A stretch of DNA of 64,000 nucleotides from positions 3,100,001 through 3,164,000 of the forward strand of contig NZ_AP018439.1 in NCBI RefSeq assembly GCF_009937955.1, given 5' to 3'. The DNA is from Undibacterium sp. KW1. Lineage in GTDB: Bacteria > Pseudomonadota > Gammaproteobacteria > Burkholderiales > Burkholderiaceae_D. Made by a program: the position numbers and the translations under genes. Below are positions 54,893 through 64,000 of this stretch, in pieces. The first letter of the stretch is position 1. Every line of letters begins with the position of its first letter. The notes beneath the pieces were generated by a model that worked only from the letters and a program-made list of their open reading frames with translations, was not told the origin of the DNA and made no database searches.

Positions 54893-56017
54893 TCAATTTG
54901 CTGGCACGTGAGAGTCCGATTCTTTGAATTGATTGGCGATCTGCCTGAATTCATCGGTAATTTGCAGGAAAGCATCCAGTATATCCGGATCAAAATGCGT
55001 CTCACGCCCCTTACGCATGATGCTGATCGCTTCTTCATGCGAAAAGGCCGGTTTATAGACACGACGCGAGATCAGGGCATCATACACGTCAGCCACGGCC
55101 ATCAGACGCGCAGACAGGGGGATGGCATCACCCACCAGATTTTCCGGATAACCTGAGCCATCCCACTTCTCTTGATGCGAATAGGTAATCTCACGGGCGA
55201 AGCGCAAGAATTCATTACTCTCACCCAGATATTTTTCTACTGACAGTATGGTTTCACGCCCGTAAACGGTATGCAGCTTCATGACTTCAAATTCTTCAGA
55301 AGTCAGCTTGTCAGGTTTGAGCAAAATATTATCAGGAATACCGACTTTGCCGATATCGTGCAAAGGAGCGGACTTATAGAGCAAATCGATGTTTTCGTCT
55401 GTCAGTTCATTACTGAAACGCGCATGGCTTTTGAGTTTGCGTGCCAGTGCAGCGACATAATTCTGGGTACGGCGAATGTGGTTACCTGTTTCATTATCAC
55501 GGGTCTCGGCAAGCGATGCCATGGCCATGATGATGGCATCCTGCATCTTGCCCAGCTTGCGGGTTCTGTCCTGCACCAGGCTTTCCAGGTGTTTGTTCTG
55601 GTCTTGCAATAAATGGCGCGCCCTGACGAGATTTAATTGCGTAGCCACTCTTGCCAGCACGATAGGCGGGCTGATAGGTTTACTGATGTAATCTACCGCT
55701 CCCAGACGCAAGCCCATTTCTTCATCCTGCACCTGGCTTTTCGCGGTCAGAAAAATAATGGGAATATCCGCAGTGGCGGGATCGGCCTTGAGGCGGCGGC
55801 AGGTTTCATAACCATCCATCTCAGGCATCATGACATCGAGCAGTATCAGGTCCGGGCCAGGCAGGCTGGAAGCTATTTGCAAGGCTTTCAGGCCATTGGT
55901 GGCGATCTTGATCTTGTACTGGTCTTTCAGCAAACCCGACAAGAGCGAGATATTGTCAGGAGTATCATCAACGATCAGGACTACCTGCTTGGCATTTTGA
56001 TCGAATACTTCATTCAT
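54893..56017 (-). CDS. REC-HD-GYP response regulator (c-di-GMP phosphodiesterase)
   Basis: A 374-residue response regulator. The receiver contains LILLDVMMPEMDG (phosphoacceptor Asp), a short coiled coil follows (NLVRARHLLQDQNKHLESLV), and the HD-GYP domain has HDIGKVGIPD and EKWDGSGYPE. HD-GYP domains break down cyclic di-GMP. GGGGTG precedes the ATG. It lies 71 bp downstream of the hybrid kinase and is its probable output. Confidence 0.93.
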   Translation of the reverse strand: MNEVFDQNAKQVVLIVDDTPDNISLLSGLLKDQYKIKIATNGLKALQIASSLPGPDLILLDVMMPEMDGYETCRRLKADPATADIPIIFLTAKSQVQDEEMGLRLGAVDYISKPISPPIVLARVATQLNLVRARHLLQDQNKHLESLVQDRTRKLGKMQDAIIMAMASLAETRDNETGNHIRRTQNYVAALARKLKSHARFSNELTDENIDLLYKSAPLHDIGKVGIPDNILLKPDKLTSEEFEVMKLHTVYGRETILSVEKYLGESNEFLRFAREITYSHQEKWDGSGYPENLVGDAIPLSARLMAVADVYDALISRRVYKPAFSHEEAISIMRKGRETHFDPDILDAFLQITDEFRQIANQFKESDSHVPAN

Positions 56018-56088
56018 ACATCACCCCGATAAGAAGTAATTGCCCCGCATTCCCGTGAACGCCATACATCAAACTGGATACCATCGCA

Positions 56089-59000
56089 TCAAAGTATTTC
56101 ATAACCGAGGTTTTTCGCACTATTGCTTAATAAATTCAGGGCTACATCATAGTCAAATTGCCTGACCGCACGCATGATCTGTTTTTGCACATCAACGCCA
56201 AATGCATTGGCGATCATTTCCCCTGACTCTAACAGCAAGTCAACCGCTTCGCCATCGTAATCGCGCAACAAGTTACAGCATTTTACAAGTAAATTTTGCA
56301 TGAGCTCGTGATCGACAGGCACCAGTTCGGCAATCTTCGTATCCGCTTTACCTGAGGATTTTTCCAGCGCCAATACCTGATCTATCGCGTTGATGGTGGC
56401 CAACATTGTTTGTGCGCATTCATCGAGTACCGGTGCCAACTCTGCCAGACTGGCATTGTCATGCAGTTTCAATTCCAGCTCTGAAGCATAGGGCTGTATG
56501 GTTTTAGCGCCTATGAGACCAGCCACTCCCTTGAGGGTATGGGCCAGCCGTTCTGCCAGCAGATTATCGCCTGCCTCCAGTGCCTTGCGGATATGCTCGA
56601 CGACATGACGCTGATCGTCACAGAACCGCGATAACAGCTCCATATAAAATGAGCGATTACCAAGAGTACGGCTCAAACCCTCCTCGACATCAATGCCATC
56701 AATCAACAGACTGTTGCTGATATCCTGTATCGGCATTTGCACATTATCAAAATTGCTGCCAGTTACATGCTCCGGGCACCAGTGCGAAATAGCGTGATAC
56801 AACTCTTTGGGATTGATAGGCTTGGCGAGGTGAGCATTCATGCCGGAGGCAAAGCAGAGCTCACGCTCTTCTACCATCGCATGCGCTGTCATGGCGACGA
56901 TGGGCAGGTCGTCAAAGCGGGCATCTGCGCGGATCAGACGGGTTGCCTCGTGCCCATCCATTTCTGGCATCTGCACATCCATGAACACCACGCCGTAAAA
57001 CCCTGGATCTGCCCTGCGCACCATATCAATCGCGATTTTTCCATTACCGGCAATATCAACGGCAACACCAGCAGCCTCCATCAGTTCACGGGCGATTTGC
57101 TGATTGATCTCATTGTCCTCGACCAGCAATACGCGCAAATCGGCATATTTGGGCACCAGCACACCATGGCTGACAGGAATAGCGTAATTGGTACTGGAAA
57201 ACAGCTCAACCAGGCAATCGACCAGGGTAGAGGCATTGACTGGCTTGGTCAGGAAGCCGTCAGGCAAGGCAATATCTTCACGGTAGCTGACTTCTTCACG
57301 GCCATGTGCACTGACCAACACCATCAGAGGCGTGGGTTGCAATGAACCATCGCGCTTGAGGTAGGTGATGAGCTCCAGTCCATCCATTTCCGGCATGCGC
57401 AGGTCTGTGAATATCACACCGTAGGGATAACTCAGACTACTTTCCCTGACTGCTTGCAAAGCGGCGGCACCGCTGTTTACAACATCAATATCGACCGGTA
57501 ATTCAGAGAGTATCTCCTGCAAAATCTCGGCAGCGGCAGGATTATCATCCACGATGAGCAAACGCATGCCATTGATGGCACCAGGTATCACTTGACGCTG
57601 CACTACAGGCTGGGCTATGCCAAACCAGCCAGTGAAATACACGCAAGTACCGCGCCCCTTTTCGCTGCTCAGGGCAATTTCACCGCCCATCAACTCTACC
57701 ATGCCCTTGGAAATTGACAGGCCCAAGCCTGTGCCACCAAACTTGCGTGTCGTTGATTCATCGGCCTGGCTGAAGGGGCGGAATAATTTATCTGACTGCT
57801 CTTCCGACATGCCTATGCCGGTATCGCGCACTTCAAACTTGAGTTTGACCTTGCCACCTGCCATTTCCAGCGTCTGGCAAGTCACATAGATTTCACCCTT
57901 CTCGGTAAATTTAATGGCATTGTTAATGAGATTGATCAGAACCTGCCCCAATCTCAAGGGATCGCCATTGAGGTAACGCGGTATGTCTGGGGGCGCACGA
58001 AACAGGAATTCCAGCCCCTTTTCATCGGCCTTATCGGTCGTCACTGCAGAAATATTATTGAGCACATCATCAAGATTGAAATCGACTTGCTCGATATTGA
58101 GCTTGCCTGCTTCTATCTTGGAAAAATCCAGGATATCGTTGATGATGCCCAATAAGGAAATACCCGCCTTGTGAATTTTCTCTACATAATCTTTTTGCTT
58201 GGAATTGAGCTCAGTCCTTAGCGCCAGGTGAGCCATGCCTATGATGGCATTCATGGGCGTGCGGATTTCATGGCTCATATTCGCCAGGAACATGGATTTG
58301 GCTTCCGTCGTCTCTTCTGCATGACGGCGCGCCATTTCGGCTTCCTTCAATTCATTTTGCATTTGCAGGGTTTGCAGACGTATCTGTTCAGCCATGCTTT
58401 CCTTGAGCTGGGATTCGAGCAGCTTTCTCTGAGTGATATCCGAGACAAAAGACAGGGTGGCCGGGCGGCCTTCCCAATCTATCATGACAGCAGATAATTC
58501 CACCCAGATGATGGAACGGCTTTGATTATTTTCTATGCGAAAATGATAGTACTGCTCAACGTCTTCACCACGCAGGCGGCGCGTATGGTGGTCAATCACC
58601 ATGGGCCTGTCGTCAGGATAAATGGCGGTGATAAAAGACATCTGCGCCAGCTCGTCAGCCTTGTACCCGGTCAGGCTCTGTACGCGCGGATTGGCAAAAA
58701 CGATGCGCCCGTCCTGCACAACCAGTATGCCCTCAGTCACGTTATTGATAAGTTGCCGGTAATGCTGCTCGGACTTGCTCAAATCCTCTTCGAGCTGGCG
58801 ACGGGCCGAGATATCCATCACCACCCAGACTGTGCCATGAGTCAGGTTGGTTTTATCCACCGCGCGGCCCGAAAAATGCACCCAGAACAGCGTGCCATCA
58901 CTGCGCCGCATTTTCAATTCAGTCTCGTAAGCTTCGCCCTTGAGCACCGATGCATTAACCTGCGCACCTGATTCCAGATAGGCTTCACGCGAAGCGTAGA

Positions 59001-60381
59001 AAGGCTCGAGCGAAGCACCGAGAACATTGTCGCGGTCAACACCGAAAATCTGGCACAAAGGTGTGTTCACCCATTGTACCCGCCCCTGGTTATTCAGGAA
59101 AACCATGCCGACGATGGAGTTTTCCAGGATGGTTTCGCGCTCGGCCAGCATACGCTTGAGCTCATCTTCCAACTGGCGGCGTTCCACCATGGCACGTTCA
59201 GCCATGCGGCGTGCCAGCTCGGCTTCCTTGAGCTCATTCCTGATGTGGAGTGTCTGCACATGAACACGGGTTGCCAGTCCCTGCGCCTTGGCAAACAGGT
59301 CGAGATAACGTTTTTGCTCGTTGTAAGCCTCTTTCCAATCCCCCATTTCGGTAAATATTTCGGACAATTCCTTGATTGCCCGCAGAGGCATGTAGATATA
59401 GCCGTTACCGCCGACCTCATCTACCGCACGGCGCAAATCACGTATGGCTTCTGGGTAGCGTTTATGGCTGCGGTGCAGATGACCACTGACCCACCAGCTA
59501 TAGGGTTTCAAGTGTTTGTCTTCAAAACTGTCCAACAGGTTCATCGCTGTTTCACTGAGCTTGTCGGCTTCTTCAACCTGGCCACGCATGGCCAGCGTAT
59601 AAGCAGCTACTGACAGGCAAAATGCGCGGCTGGAATTGTCTGCATTCTCACCACTCTTGATGCCGCCTATGTACGAGGCGATGGCCTGGTAGGCCTCTTC
59701 GTATTTATCCAGCGATACTTTGCATAGTGCCAGCATGGTGGATACAAAAGGTGCCAGCCAGCGCTCGCTGGAATTAACAGCAATATCTCTTGCCTCCTGC
59801 AGCAAGACTTCGGCATCTTCGGCATTGCCGCTGACGTAAAAAATTTCACCGAGGTTGGCCGTCACTTGTGCGACACGGTTAGGTATCTGCAAGGCCCGCG
59901 CATCATTCAATGCCGTATAGAAATGGCGTATGGCTTCTTCGGTATAGCCCAGCTCCTGAGACAGGATGCCCAGGGTGTTATAGACCATCACAGAAATCCG
60001 GCTTACCTTCATACGCAAGGCTGGCACGATGCGTGAATGACATAAGGCATACGCATCCTGCACTTGCCCCCGGCGGCGCCATACTGCAACAGTGCCAAAC
60101 AGGGCAAATGCCATGCCCTCATGCTCATCTACTGATTCAAACAGCATTGCTGCACGGTCAAATACGGGGGCTGCCTGCTCCATGTGATCATCAAAATAAT
60201 CAGCAAAGGCGTCTATCAGGTCTGCCGCTATCATGGCGGCCGGATTGGATTTACCTGGCTCTTGCTGGCGCATGGCAGTTGCCATCTTGCGTCCATCCGC
60301 CGGATTGTCGCGCATCAGGTCCAGTGCATCGAGACAGAGCTCGCGCCAGTGGATTTCTGCTAGAGAACTATCTTTACTCAT
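56089..60381 (-). CDS. TPR-PAS hybrid histidine kinase with two receivers and HPt
   Basis: A 1430-residue soluble hybrid kinase. Order: TPR-like helical repeats about 1-370, coiled coil about 375-410, PAS about 410-540, PAS about 540-660, phosphoacceptor domain with MSHEIRTPMNAI (His704), ATPase domain with GGTGLGLSISKGMVEL, first receiver (Asp993), second receiver (Asp1135) and HPt (His1281, in LAHTLKGVAGL). All phosphorelay residues are present. No membrane helix is seen, so the signal is cytoplasmic. It likely signals to the adjacent HD-GYP regulator. Confidence 0.93.
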   Translation of the reverse strand: MSKDSSLAEIHWRELCLDALDLMRDNPADGRKMATAMRQQEPGKSNPAAMIAADLIDAFADYFDDHMEQAAPVFDRAAMLFESVDEHEGMAFALFGTVAVWRRRGQVQDAYALCHSRIVPALRMKVSRISVMVYNTLGILSQELGYTEEAIRHFYTALNDARALQIPNRVAQVTANLGEIFYVSGNAEDAEVLLQEARDIAVNSSERWLAPFVSTMLALCKVSLDKYEEAYQAIASYIGGIKSGENADNSSRAFCLSVAAYTLAMRGQVEEADKLSETAMNLLDSFEDKHLKPYSWWVSGHLHRSHKRYPEAIRDLRRAVDEVGGNGYIYMPLRAIKELSEIFTEMGDWKEAYNEQKRYLDLFAKAQGLATRVHVQTLHIRNELKEAELARRMAERAMVERRQLEDELKRMLAERETILENSIVGMVFLNNQGRVQWVNTPLCQIFGVDRDNVLGASLEPFYASREAYLESGAQVNASVLKGEAYETELKMRRSDGTLFWVHFSGRAVDKTNLTHGTVWVVMDISARRQLEEDLSKSEQHYRQLINNVTEGILVVQDGRIVFANPRVQSLTGYKADELAQMSFITAIYPDDRPMVIDHHTRRLRGEDVEQYYHFRIENNQSRSIIWVELSAVMIDWEGRPATLSFVSDITQRKLLESQLKESMAEQIRLQTLQMQNELKEAEMARRHAEETTEAKSMFLANMSHEIRTPMNAIIGMAHLALRTELNSKQKDYVEKIHKAGISLLGIINDILDFSKIEAGKLNIEQVDFNLDDVLNNISAVTTDKADEKGLEFLFRAPPDIPRYLNGDPLRLGQVLINLINNAIKFTEKGEIYVTCQTLEMAGGKVKLKFEVRDTGIGMSEEQSDKLFRPFSQADESTTRKFGGTGLGLSISKGMVELMGGEIALSSEKGRGTCVYFTGWFGIAQPVVQRQVIPGAINGMRLLIVDDNPAAAEILQEILSELPVDIDVVNSGAAALQAVRESSLSYPYGVIFTDLRMPEMDGLELITYLKRDGSLQPTPLMVLVSAHGREEVSYREDIALPDGFLTKPVNASTLVDCLVELFSSTNYAIPVSHGVLVPKYADLRVLLVEDNEINQQIARELMEAAGVAVDIAGNGKIAIDMVRRADPGFYGVVFMDVQMPEMDGHEATRLIRADARFDDLPIVAMTAHAMVEERELCFASGMNAHLAKPINPKELYHAISHWCPEHVTGSNFDNVQMPIQDISNSLLIDGIDVEEGLSRTLGNRSFYMELLSRFCDDQRHVVEHIRKALEAGDNLLAERLAHTLKGVAGLIGAKTIQPYASELELKLHDNASLAELAPVLDECAQTMLATINAIDQVLALEKSSGKADTKIAELVPVDHELMQNLLVKCCNLLRDYDGEAVDLLLESGEMIANAFGVDVQKQIMRAVRQFDYDVALNLLSNSAKNLGYEIL

Positions 60382-60889
60382 TCTACTCAGCTCTTCAGAA
60401 AGAAATGATGCAATGAAAAATCAAATTGAATCTTGGCATTCCGCCCTTGGCTTGCCACACGGCCCAAGAAACATATACATGTATTTTTGCCAGCAGCTTT
60501 AACACTGCAATATTAATGCGAGTGACCTGTCTATGGATGAACATCGCCAGAAACTGTGTCATTTAACTGAATAAACAGGCAAATCAAACGATTTCAGGCT
60601 TCAGGAAAACAAAGGAAACAGCGAATTCTTGAAAAATAACTTAAATTTCAACATTTCCACAAGAAATCATTGCATATAAATCAATAATTTAACATTAATT
60701 CACACCAACAAGTTCTGCAAGTCTTTTGCTCAACCAAAAATTTTTAAAACTGGTTTATGATGCATTGCAACAGTCCGCAACAGTTTGATTAAGTGTTTTT
60801 TCTAAGCTTGTTTCGCCCTGTCTCATTTGGCCTTGACTATCCCGTTTTTGACCAGGTGAATGCGTGGTCCCCTATTTGAAAGATTCACT
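60382..60889. other. 500-bp AT-rich region ahead of phaZ
   Basis: No gene is seen. The stretch about 60600-60760 is very AT-rich. Two copies of GCAACAG lie exactly 10 bp apart (60767, 60777). It probably contains the divergent promoters of the hybrid kinase and phaZ, but I cannot place hexamers with confidence. Confidence 0.45.
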
Positions 60890-62125
60890 ATGCTTTATCA
60901 ATTTCATGAGCTCAATCGCGCCTTTTTGAATCCCCTGACTCAATGGGCAGAAGCATCTTCAAAACTGTTCACCAATCCAGTTTCGCCCCTGGCGCACACG
61001 CCATATTCGCAACGCATCGCTGCAGGCTATGAACTGCTGTTCCGCCTGGGCAAAGATTACGAAAAACCGGAATTCGGCATTACTGCGACCACCATAGACA
61101 AGCAGGAAGTAGAAATTGCGCAAAGCACGGCGGTCATCAAGCCCTTCTGCAAATTGCTGCACTTCAAAAAAGTCTTGAGTGACAAAGAGTTGGCAAAACT
61201 GAACCAGCCCAAAGTACTGCTGGTCGCCCCCCTGTCTGGTCACCATGCAACCTTGCTGCGCGATACCGTACGCGGCTTGTTGCCCAAGCATGATGTGTAT
61301 ATCACCGACTGGACAGATGCCCGGATGGTACCCTTGTCTGCTGGCCCCTTCCATCTGCACGATTACATTTATTACGTCCAGGATTTCATCCATTTCCTGG
61401 GGACAGGCACACACGTGATTTCCGTGTGTCAGCCAACTGTGCCAGTACTGGCAGCGATTTCCCTGATGGCGACGGCCAAAGATCCTTTGCTGCCTAAAAC
61501 CATGACACTCATGGGTGGTCCTATAGATCCACGCAAATCGCCAACACAAGTCAACAACCTGGCGACGGAAAAGAAATTCTCCTGGTTTGAAAACACGGTG
61601 ATCTACAGCGTACCTGCGAATTATCCAGGCTATGGCCGCAAGGTCTATCCAGGCTTCTTGCAGCACACCGGCTTTGTCGCCATGAACCCTGACCGCCATG
61701 CGCAAAGCCACTGGGACTTTTACCAGCACCTGATACAGGGTGATGATGAGTCCGCAGAACAGCATCGCAAGTTCTATGATGAATACAATGCGGTACTGGA
61801 CATGCCGGCTGAGTACTACCTCGAAACCATCAAGTCCGTGTTCCAGGAATTCCGCCTGCCAACCGGCACCTGGGAAGTTGAAGGCAAACTGGTCAGACCG
61901 CAAGATATCAAAAATGTAGCCCTGTTCACGGTAGAAGGTGAACTCGATGATATCTCTGGCCCTGGCCAGACTCAGGCAGCACATGACCTGTGCAGCGGCA
62001 TCCCTGCCAATATGAAGCAGGATTATGTGGCACCGGGTGCAGGCCATTACGGCATATTCTCGGGCCGTCGCTGGCGCGACATCATTTGCCCGAAAATCGG
62101 CGAGTTCATCAAGCAACACTCCTGA
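60890..62125 (+). CDS. phaZ: Intracellular polyhydroxyalkanoate depolymerase
   Basis: A 411-residue depolymerase that mobilises stored polyhydroxybutyrate. The catalytic cysteine is Cys180, in SVCQPTVPVLAA, the lipase-box variant of intracellular PhaZ. The late histidine is in GAGHYGIFSG. No signal peptide is present, as expected. I start at ATG 60890; an upstream ATG at 60860 adds ten residues not typical of the family. Confidence 0.95.
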   Translation: MLYQFHELNRAFLNPLTQWAEASSKLFTNPVSPLAHTPYSQRIAAGYELLFRLGKDYEKPEFGITATTIDKQEVEIAQSTAVIKPFCKLLHFKKVLSDKELAKLNQPKVLLVAPLSGHHATLLRDTVRGLLPKHDVYITDWTDARMVPLSAGPFHLHDYIYYVQDFIHFLGTGTHVISVCQPTVPVLAAISLMATAKDPLLPKTMTLMGGPIDPRKSPTQVNNLATEKKFSWFENTVIYSVPANYPGYGRKVYPGFLQHTGFVAMNPDRHAQSHWDFYQHLIQGDDESAEQHRKFYDEYNAVLDMPAEYYLETIKSVFQEFRLPTGTWEVEGKLVRPQDIKNVALFTVEGELDDISGPGQTQAAHDLCSGIPANMKQDYVAPGAGHYGIFSGRRWRDIICPKIGEFIKQHS

Positions 62126-62151
62126 TCCATACAGATCAAATCAGTGCAAAC

Positions 62152-62186
62152 AAAAGCCACGACGTTCATGACCTCGTGGCTTTTTT
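62152..62186 (+). terminator. Rho-independent terminator of phaZ
   Basis: AAAAGCCACGA and TCGTGGCTTTT pair around an 11-base loop, followed by T residues. It separates phaZ from rnfB. Confidence 0.88.
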
Positions 62187-62247
62187 GTTTGTGGGTGCTG
62201 ATGTTTAGGGGGATAATCACAGATCCCTATTGTATTTTGTGATCACC

Positions 62248-62946
62248 GTGTCAGATTCTCTTGCAGATCAGCTTGAAAACGCCTTGCCGCAAACCCAGTG
62301 CACCAAGTGCGGCTACCCCGCTTGCCGCCCTTATGCAGAAGCCATGGCCAATGGCGCAGCCAGCTACAATCAATGTCCGCCAGGTGGCCAGGAAGGTGTA
62401 GTGCGGCTTGCCAGGATACTCGGCAAACCGGTTATTCCACTGGATATCAGTCACGGACTTGAACGCGAAAGACCGGTTGCCAAGATAGAAGAAGCCTATT
62501 GCATAGGCTGTACACTGTGCATACAAGCCTGCCCGGTCGATGCCATTATCGGCGCACCCAAGCAAATGCACAGCATCATAAGCGAACTGTGCACCGGCTG
62601 TGACCTCTGCGTTACCCCCTGCCCTGTCGATTGCATTAGCATGTTGCCCGTTACAACAGGACACACTGGCTGGGACGCCTGGAGTCAGAGTCAGGCAGAC
62701 AAATCACGCCAACTCTATACTTTGCGCAATCAGCGTCTGATACGCGAAAAACAGGAGAACGATGAGCGCCTTGCAGCTAAGGCGGCGGCCAAACTCGTCG
62801 CACTGGAAGCAGAGCCAGCACTCAGCGCAGAAGAAATTGCCAGCAAAGAGCGCAAGAAAGCCATCATTGCGGCCGCCATAGAAAGAGCGCGTATCAAGAA
62901 ACTGCAAACACAGTCAGAAGACCCAGCAAAAGGTGACAAGCAATGA
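62248..62946 (+). CDS. rnfB: RnfB-type iron-sulfur protein
   Basis: A 232-residue protein with the Fe-S motif CTKCGYPACRPYAE plus a later Cys in NQCPPGG, then two ferredoxin units CIGCTLCIQACPVD and CTGCDLCVTPCPVD. The C-terminal 80 residues are a charged helix. The N-terminal membrane anchor of classical RnfB is absent, and no other rnf genes are present. Start at GTG 62248 is chosen by family similarity; GTG 62239 and TTG 62230 also exist. It overlaps nth by four bases. Confidence 0.9.
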   Translation: MSDSLADQLENALPQTQCTKCGYPACRPYAEAMANGAASYNQCPPGGQEGVVRLARILGKPVIPLDISHGLERERPVAKIEEAYCIGCTLCIQACPVDAIIGAPKQMHSIISELCTGCDLCVTPCPVDCISMLPVTTGHTGWDAWSQSQADKSRQLYTLRNQRLIREKQENDERLAAKAAAKLVALEAEPALSAEEIASKERKKAIIAAAIERARIKKLQTQSEDPAKGDKQ

Positions 62947-63590
62947 ATGCAGCAAAACGTCAGGCCATTTTTGAACGCTTGCGACAACAAAATCCACATC
63001 CGACTACCGAGCTCGAATACACCACGCCTTTCGAATTACTGATAGCAGTGCTGCTATCGGCACAGGCCACGGATGTGTCAGTCAATAAAGCTACCCGCCT
63101 GCTTTATCCAGTAGCAAACACGCCCAAGAAAATCCATGCCCTGGGCATTGATGGTCTGATCCCCCACATACAAACCATAGGTCTGTTCCGCACCAAGGCA
63201 AAAAATGTGATCGAAACTTGCCGCATCTTGATGGCTGAGCATGGCGGTGAAGTACCACGTCAGCGCGAAGCACTGGAAGCATTACCCGGCGTAGGCAGGA
63301 AAACTGCCAATGTAGTCATGAATACTGCTTTTGGCGAACCGACCATCGCAGTGGATACGCATATCTTCAGGGTATCGAACCGCACAGGCATTGCACCTGG
63401 CAAGAATGTTGATATCGTAGAACACAAACTCATGAAATTCGTGCCAGCAGAGTTCAAGCAAGATGCGCATCACTGGCTGATATTGCATGGCCGTTACACC
63501 TGCATAGCCAGAAAACCCAAGTGCTGGAACTGCATGATTGCAGACTTGTGTGAATTCAAGCAAAAAACGCCCTTGCCTGATTCAGTTTAA
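62943..63590 (+). CDS. nth: Endonuclease III
   Basis: A 215-residue DNA glycosylase/AP lyase that removes oxidised pyrimidines. The helix-hairpin-helix LPGVGRKTANVV, the catalytic aspartate in VDTHIFRV and the [4Fe-4S] motif C-x6-C-x2-C-x5-C (CIARKPKCWNCMIADLC) are present. The ATG overlaps the rnfB stop, so the two are translationally coupled. This coupling suggests the RnfB-like protein may serve the Nth cluster, which is inference. Confidence 0.97.
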   Translation: MNAAKRQAIFERLRQQNPHPTTELEYTTPFELLIAVLLSAQATDVSVNKATRLLYPVANTPKKIHALGIDGLIPHIQTIGLFRTKAKNVIETCRILMAEHGGEVPRQREALEALPGVGRKTANVVMNTAFGEPTIAVDTHIFRVSNRTGIAPGKNVDIVEHKLMKFVPAEFKQDAHHWLILHGRYTCIARKPKCWNCMIADLCEFKQKTPLPDSV

Positions 63591-63609
63591 AAAGCATTCA
63601 CGCAAGAAC

Positions 63610-63642
63610 AAAAGCCTGCATTTTTGCAGGCTTTTGTTTTTT
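63610..63642 (+). terminator. Terminator of nth
   Basis: AAAAGCCTGCA / TGCAGGCTTTT pair around TTTT and a T-rich tail follows. It lies between convergent nth and the nitroreductase gene. Confidence 0.9.
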
Positions 63643-63660
63643 AACAGAGCATCAAGAGAT

Positions 63661-64000
63661 TCAGACTATCTTGCACGCTTCATCAAAACTCAGACGCGGA
63701 GAACGTGGGAACAATTGCTGTGCATCGCCATAACCAAGATTGCAGATGAAATTGACTTTAACCGTCGTGCCGGCAAAAAAGGCGGCATTGAGCTTGTCTG
63801 CATCAAAACCCGACATAGGACCGCAATCCAGACCCACAGCGCGTGCGGCGAGCATGAAGTAAGCCCCCTGCAGCGATGAGTTACGGAAAGCCGTTGCATC
63901 GATGTTAGCCTGGTTACCAACGAACCATGAACGGGCATCTGCATGCGGGAATAATTGCGGCAGTTTTTCAAAAAACTCCATGTCCATGCCTATGATGGCC
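63661..64000 (-). CDS. rutE: RutE-type nitroreductase family protein, C-terminal part
   Basis: The visible C-terminal 113 or so residues match the malonic semialdehyde reductase RutE type of nitroreductase: [30 protein letters not shown] and [16 protein letters not shown]. The gene begins beyond the right edge, so it is partial here. RutE works in pyrimidine breakdown, but other rut genes cannot be seen. Confidence 0.9.
   Translation of the reverse strand, partial: AIIGMDMEFFEKLPQLFPHADARSWFVGNQANIDATAFRNSSLQGAYFMLAARAVGLDCGPMSGFDADKLNAAFFAGTTVKVNFICNLGYGDAQQLFPRSPRLSFDEACKIV

Noticed and set aside
60959..62119. Long open frame of 386 codons on the minus strand opposite phaZ
   Set aside because: It is antisense to a well-supported gene, has no ribosome site, and its translation is rich in His, Gln and Cys with no recognisable motif. 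It is a by-product of phaZ codon choice.
1..64000. CRISPR arrays, insertion sequences, prophage or integrative element
   Set aside because: No spaced direct repeats, transposase, integrase, phage structural genes or attachment-site duplications were seen. The window reads as stable core chromosome.

Overview
This window looks like an ordinary chromosomal stretch of a betaproteobacterium, most likely Burkholderiales / Oxalobacteraceae (an Undibacterium- or Herbaspirillum-like organism). That placement is inferred from moderate GC content, frequent ATA isoleucine codons, and gene content: moaA-mobA-moeA, fdxA beside a type-2 ferredoxin-NADP reductase, a stand-alone RnfB overlapping nth, intracellular PHB depolymerase, ACBP and yggX. 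I see no insertion sequence, prophage, CRISPR array, tRNA or rRNA. One RNA gene, the 4.5S SRP RNA, lies between two protein genes.

Layout. 0-3.3 kb: molybdenum cofactor genes moaA, mobA, moeA. 3.3-8.1 kb: a cyclophilin lipoprotein, a small secreted helix-hairpin-helix protein, then a compact operon of an outer-membrane beta-barrel, a half-size periplasmic binding protein and a membrane diguanylate cyclase. 8.1-9.7 kb: a questin-oxidase-like gene divergent from soxR, with a perfect sox box in a 19-bp promoter spacer. 9.7-14.9 kb: a minus-strand series (FtsX-like permease, yfcF-type GST, truncated haemoglobin, rmuC). 15-23.5 kb: a PLP-dependent sulfhydrylase-type enzyme, an alpha/beta hydrolase, an acyl-CoA synthetase, a GNAT enzyme, a GIN-domain protein, a ferritin-like DUF455 protein, a gamma carbonic anhydrase and hslO. 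23.7-26.6 kb: a DoxX protein, then a MerR regulator with a duplicated effector domain translationally coupled to an MFS exporter.

26.8-39 kb: a secreted Cache protein with a Cache/PAS histidine kinase, the SRP RNA, an ABC ATPase with a permease fused to an M1 aminopeptidase, then exported oligoendopeptidase F and an S46 dipeptidyl-peptidase. The last four form a peptide-processing neighbourhood. 39-56 kb: mainly housekeeping genes (hemerythrin, EamA exporter, hrpA, a transglutaminase-like TPR lipoprotein, argA, yggX, a lipoprotein beta carbonic anhydrase, rpiA, srkA, UPF0149, ACBP, a 2-hydroxyacid dehydrogenase, fdxA, ferredoxin-NADP reductase). 54.9-60.4 kb: a 1430-residue hybrid kinase (TPR, PAS, PAS, HisKA, HATPase, REC, REC, HPt) followed by an HD-GYP response regulator, so a phosphorelay probably ends in c-di-GMP breakdown. 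60.9-64 kb: phaZ, rnfB-nth and the C-terminal part of a RutE-type nitroreductase that runs off the end.

The best candidates for under-described biology are the porin / half-PBP / diguanylate cyclase operon, the SoxR-controlled questin-oxidase-like enzyme, the ABC permease-M1 peptidase fusion with neighbouring exported peptidases, and the MerR regulator with tandem effector domains. All are read from sequence by eye, and no database search was run.
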